Shown here in pieces: positions 10,569-13,366 of a DNA stretch of 13,366 nt. Source of the DNA: Irineochytrium annulatum (lineage: Eukaryota; Chytridiomycota; Chytridiomycetes; Chytridiales; Chytridiaceae); the NCBI GenBank assembly GCA_027600665.1, contig JADGJL010000624.1, positions 3,588-16,953 of the forward strand, given 5' to 3'. The translations under genes and the position numbers were made by a program. How positions within the stretch are numbered: position 1 is the stretch's first letter; the number at the start of each line of letters is the position of its first letter. The notes under the pieces were generated by a model. It worked only from the letters and a program-made list of their open reading frames with translations, made no database searches and was not told the origin of the DNA.

Positions 10569-12054
10569 TCAAACGCCGGGCTGGTATGGCGGCGGAGGCA
10601 GTTCGTCATTGTCCGCTAAGCTCGGCCTTGACCGGGACGCCCCAGACGTCAGGCCACGCCGGCCGCCACCGCCGCCGCCGCCGTCCTGGAGCCCGCGAAC
10701 GAGCGACCTAAATACTTCCCGCGCGCCGGCGGTCGTGAGACCGAGCGTCCCTTTCATCGTCTCGTCCGGGAGCGTGAGGAGCCTCGCGCCGTCGATCCCG
10801 TTCACTAGGGAAAATGGGAGATGAAGAGGGACCAAGAACATGTTAGTTAAGAGAAACCGTTATTGTGGCCTTCTCTGAAATGTACCTCGTACGGCCTGGG
10901 CCACGGCGGCGTTGTACTGGATCTCGTTAAGCCACGCGGCGACGTCGTCGGCCGTCCAGTGGATCACGTCTCGTGACTCGCGGCTCGGTCGGCGTGAGAC
11001 CCCATTACCGGTCGAGACGACGCCGGCAATCGCCGTCGCATCCGTCGTCGTCACCGTCGTCGTTTCAACCTTGGATGAGGAAGATCCGGCGGACCCTGAC
11101 CCCACGACAGCGGAGACGATCCGCGGGGGCGGGATAGGGTGCTTGACGTTCTCGGCCAACGTCAACTTATCCTCATCCGCCACTGATGGCGACCCCGCGA
11201 GGCTCTCCAGAAGCCCAACCTTGGACGTCGAACCCGTTCGAGTGGCCAAAAATTCGGCCGCGGGGGCGATATTGTTCGTTACCTCGACGACGTCCGGCAC
11301 CGGCGCTGGTGCCTGCCATGGCGCAGACGCTACGGGCGGCGGCAGCACGTGCGGAGCGCTTTCGACCTCCAGGGGCGCGTTCGATGCCGCCGCCTTTCTC
11401 TGATTCGCCCGCCGCCTGTGGAGGAACAAGATGACGCCGACGAGGAAGATCCCGAGGAAAATGACGGCGGCGGTCGCCATGCCGGCGATGAGGGCTACCG
11501 GCGGCTTGGCGGCGGATGTGAATGCCGCGGTCGACGTACTTCCATTGGATGCCGCGGTGCTTGTCGAGATTGTTGTCGTTTCTGTGGCAGAAGAGTTGCC
11601 GAACTCCCGAGTGGTGGCTGGGACGGTGCCAGGGGCAGGAATCAGCGATCCCCCATCCGTCATGCCCAGAGGGAACGACAACACATAGCCATCTAAGAAA
11701 GGGGGTAACCATCAGCCTCCAGCACCTTACTCAATAGGAAAAAAAACCCCACTCACTTTTAACATACAACTGCTGCTTCGACTGCCCAGCATTGACGCCC
11801 TCGTACAGGTTGTAGCCGTCGGCATACAGCCAGCAGCCTTCCGAAGGAGGGATCTGCCCCGGAGACTGGCAGATCATGCCCTTGCAATTGGTCGTCGAGT
11901 CGCAGATCCGCTGGGCTTGCGAGTTGGAGTCCTCGTAGCAGAGGTTGTGGCTCGTGTCATCGCAAGTGCCGAAGATCGGCAGCGGGGTGATGTTGGTGGG
12001 GTTGTTGATGCTGTTGAACCCCACATAGGTGTACCCCGGAAAGACGATTGACAT
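10569..12054 (-). CDS. single-pass membrane protein: Cys-rich ectodomain, Ser/Thr stalk, cytosolic SAM domain
   Basis: Candidate cell-surface sensor or adaptor; no named family recognised. Exons on the minus strand are 12054-11757, 11692-10886 and 10804-10569; 446 aa. An ectodomain has six cysteines (31, 39, 51, 57, 62, 74). The pattern C..5..CKGM....GCWLYADG vaguely recalls PAN/apple domains (low confidence). A Ser/Thr/Asn-rich stalk (about 120-160) is followed by one hydrophobic helix (about 164-190), stopped by HRRRANQRK. A long Pro/Ala/Ser tail follows. A SAM domain lies at about 343-408 (HWTADDVAAWL, then GIDGARLLTL and LGLTTAGAREVF) and is split by the last intron. After it come seven glycines and a terminal PPPPY motif (438-442). 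The start is uncertain: 12054 is the only usable in-frame ATG and gives no classical signal peptide. TTCTAG just upstream (ending at 12057) looks like an acceptor after a CTTAAC branch site, so a 5' leader intron is likely. Confidence 0.75.
10663..10686 (-). repeat. CCG/GGC trinucleotide run encoding polyglycine
   Basis: A near-perfect GGC run on the coding strand produces seven glycines directly after the SAM domain. It probably serves as a flexible linker and is likely to vary in length between strains. Confidence 0.7.
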
Positions 12055-12428
12055 CGCTAGAAGGGCGGTTGGGCGGTTAAGATACGGCGTGCAGCCTGGT
12101 CGTGTCGCTCGGGCCGCTGTCGAGCCAGCCTCTGTCGAGCAGCGAGCGTCTGAGATGGCTTGTGGTGGCTTGTAAGAGGTGTCAAAGTAGATATAGAGTG
12201 TAGACAACTGCGAGCCAATAGACAACGCCTAGTCAAGCCATCCACGTCCTTACCACAATCCGCTTGGGAAGCGAAAAGGTAGAGAATTCGGAGTGGCCAC
12301 AGTTGAAAGTGAGTTTCACTGTGTTTTGGCGACCAGGTCTCCTCGACTGTTAAGTCGCTTGTTTCTCTTCGTTTATTTTACATGGATATCAAAGGTATAT
12401 ATATGAGAATATCTAGCATGAAGAATAA
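12055..12428 (-). promoter_or_regulatory. spacer: leader/promoter of the SAM protein gene and 3' UTR of the oxidase gene
   Basis: These 374 bases lie between two minus-strand genes. On that strand there is a possible leader intron, with donor GTAAGG at 12253 and acceptor TTCTAG at 12057 (197 nt, longer than the other introns here). A minimal upstream frame, ATG-GCT-TGA, sits at 12241-12233. The oxidase poly(A) signal lies at its distal end. No extra gene is visible. Confidence 0.45.
12372..12377 (-). terminator. probable poly(A) signal of the D-amino-acid oxidase gene
   Basis: AATAAA on the minus strand about 50 nt after the stop codon, a normal distance for a cleavage signal. Confidence 0.5.
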
Positions 12429-13327
12429 CTACAAGTTCGCGCGTGGCTTCAACGTCGCCTCAAGAAATCTATCAAGAACCCCCTCGTCCACCGGCATCCC
12501 TTTCATCTTCCTGACGAGGTCGACGACACTTACGGCGCATCCCCAACTGCTCTGGTATCCAAACCCTCCATGCCCGTAGTTGTGTACCAGCAAAACCTCC
12601 CGCCCCGACTTGGTCTCTGCAAACAGCCCCATCAGCACACACGGTTGACAAGATGACAAGGAACACAAAAAAAAAAACTCACTCTCGTACTGTGCCTCCA
12701 ACCGGACGCCGCCCTCCCGTGACGGCCGGAGCCCGACGCTGTGCGCTACGAGCTCGGGGGGCTTCCCGTCCACGACGAGCTCGGGGCAGACGGCGATGCA
12801 CCTCTTGAGGATCCCCTCAGCCGACTTCTCGCTCACTTCGAGGCCCCTGCGGAACGATCCGGAAAGCAGGTTAATCAACACAGTCGGTATTCAAGGGCTT
12901 TGTACCCGTAGTTCGACTGGTATGTGCCGCCAAGCACGACGATGCCGTCGTCCCGCGGGATGACATAGGTCACGCTGCCTAGTAGACAATATTCAGAAGC
13001 GGCCACAAGCAACTTGATCAAAAACGCACCATCATCCTCGGTGGATCCCTTGGGCCTGTACGACCCGGACGAGAGCGACGTCGAGATCATCCTGTTGACC
13101 TGCGGCGCCCTCACGAGCATCGTCTGACCCCGAGTCGGATAAACGCGGGCGTCTTCGACGCCGCCCAGCGTCAAGGCGCCATACCCGGTGCAGTTGACGA
13201 CGATATCGGCCCCCTGTATGTCATAAGCTTCCATGATGTGCCCGAGGTGGGCGTGGATGAGTCTGCCGCCGTTGGCCCGGAAGCGGGCCAAGAGCCACGG
13301 GAGATACTTGGGGACGTTCACCGTCAC
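12429..13327 (-). CDS. D-amino-acid oxidase family flavoenzyme (DAO/DDO), 5' part beyond window
   Basis: FAD enzyme that oxidises D-amino acids to 2-oxo acids, ammonia and hydrogen peroxide, typically in peroxisomes. Minus-strand exons are 13327-13030, 12978-12906, 12846-12683 and 12616-12429, giving the C-terminal 240 residues. The first visible exon begins after a CTAAC branch site and an AAAAG acceptor. The N-terminal FAD-binding glycine motif therefore lies outside. Seen in order: ADIVVNCTGYGA; VYPTRGQTMLVRAP; YVIPRDDGIVVLGGTY (both Tyr match substrate-site Tyr of yeast DAAO); GLRPSREGGVRLE (Arg expected to bind the substrate carboxylate); HNYGHGGFGYQSSWGCA (FAD/active-site region). The protein ends in KPRANL, a catalase-like type 1 peroxisomal signal. 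D-amino-acid and D-aspartate oxidases cannot be told apart from this part alone. Confidence 0.9.
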
Positions 13328-13366
13328 CTTTTGTTCCCATTACAAGATTCGAGTTAGAATTGCCCC

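Noticed and set aside
11173..11712. 179-aa minus-strand frame overlapping the SAM protein
   Set aside because: It is a different frame of the same exon, rich in Arg and Gly with no domain. The chosen frame holds the membrane helix and SAM domain.

Overview
This window looks like nuclear DNA of an early-diverging fungus, most likely a chytrid-type lineage. The genes are GC-rich and split by many short introns (about 42-81 nt). The introns have GTRNGT-like donors, CTAAC/TTAAC-like branch sites and YAG acceptors. The products are typically eukaryotic. Class C (GABA-B/mGluR-like) GPCRs are known from early-diverging fungi and are generally absent from Ascomycota and Basidiomycota. The taxonomic call is an inference. 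All gene models below come from hand splicing: GT..AG boundaries were placed so that the frame is kept and the product matches its family.

Layout, left to right. (1) 14-2144, minus: 5' part of an ABCG (White/PDR half-size) transporter with a complete ATPase domain and most of the membrane domain; it runs off the left edge. (2) 2145-2472: compact divergent promoter. (3) 2473-5868, plus: class C GPCR copy 1, 13 exons, 872 aa. (4) 5869-6376: spacer. (5) 6377-9647, plus: class C GPCR copy 2, 13 exons, 858 aa. Eleven internal exons have the same length in both copies. (6) 9648-10568: gene-free spacer between converging genes. (7) 10569-12054, minus: single-pass membrane protein with a six-cysteine ectodomain, a Ser/Thr stalk, one membrane helix, a cytosolic SAM domain and a C-terminal PPPPY motif. 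(8) 12429-13327, minus: 3' part of a D-amino-acid oxidase family flavoenzyme with a catalase-like peroxisomal tail (-RANL); it runs off the right edge.

The notable object is the tandem receptor pair. Each copy has a Venus-flytrap ligand domain in which the residues that hold alpha-amino acids in mGluR-type receptors appear to be kept. Each lacks the cysteine-rich linker, has a GABA-B-like 7TM bundle, and ends in a conserved folded cytosolic domain that reads like a PH domain. Nearby lie an amino-acid-degrading oxidase and a second candidate surface sensor. A shared role in sensing amino acids is only a hypothesis. No prokaryotic-type system, CRISPR array, RNA gene or recognisable transposon was seen.
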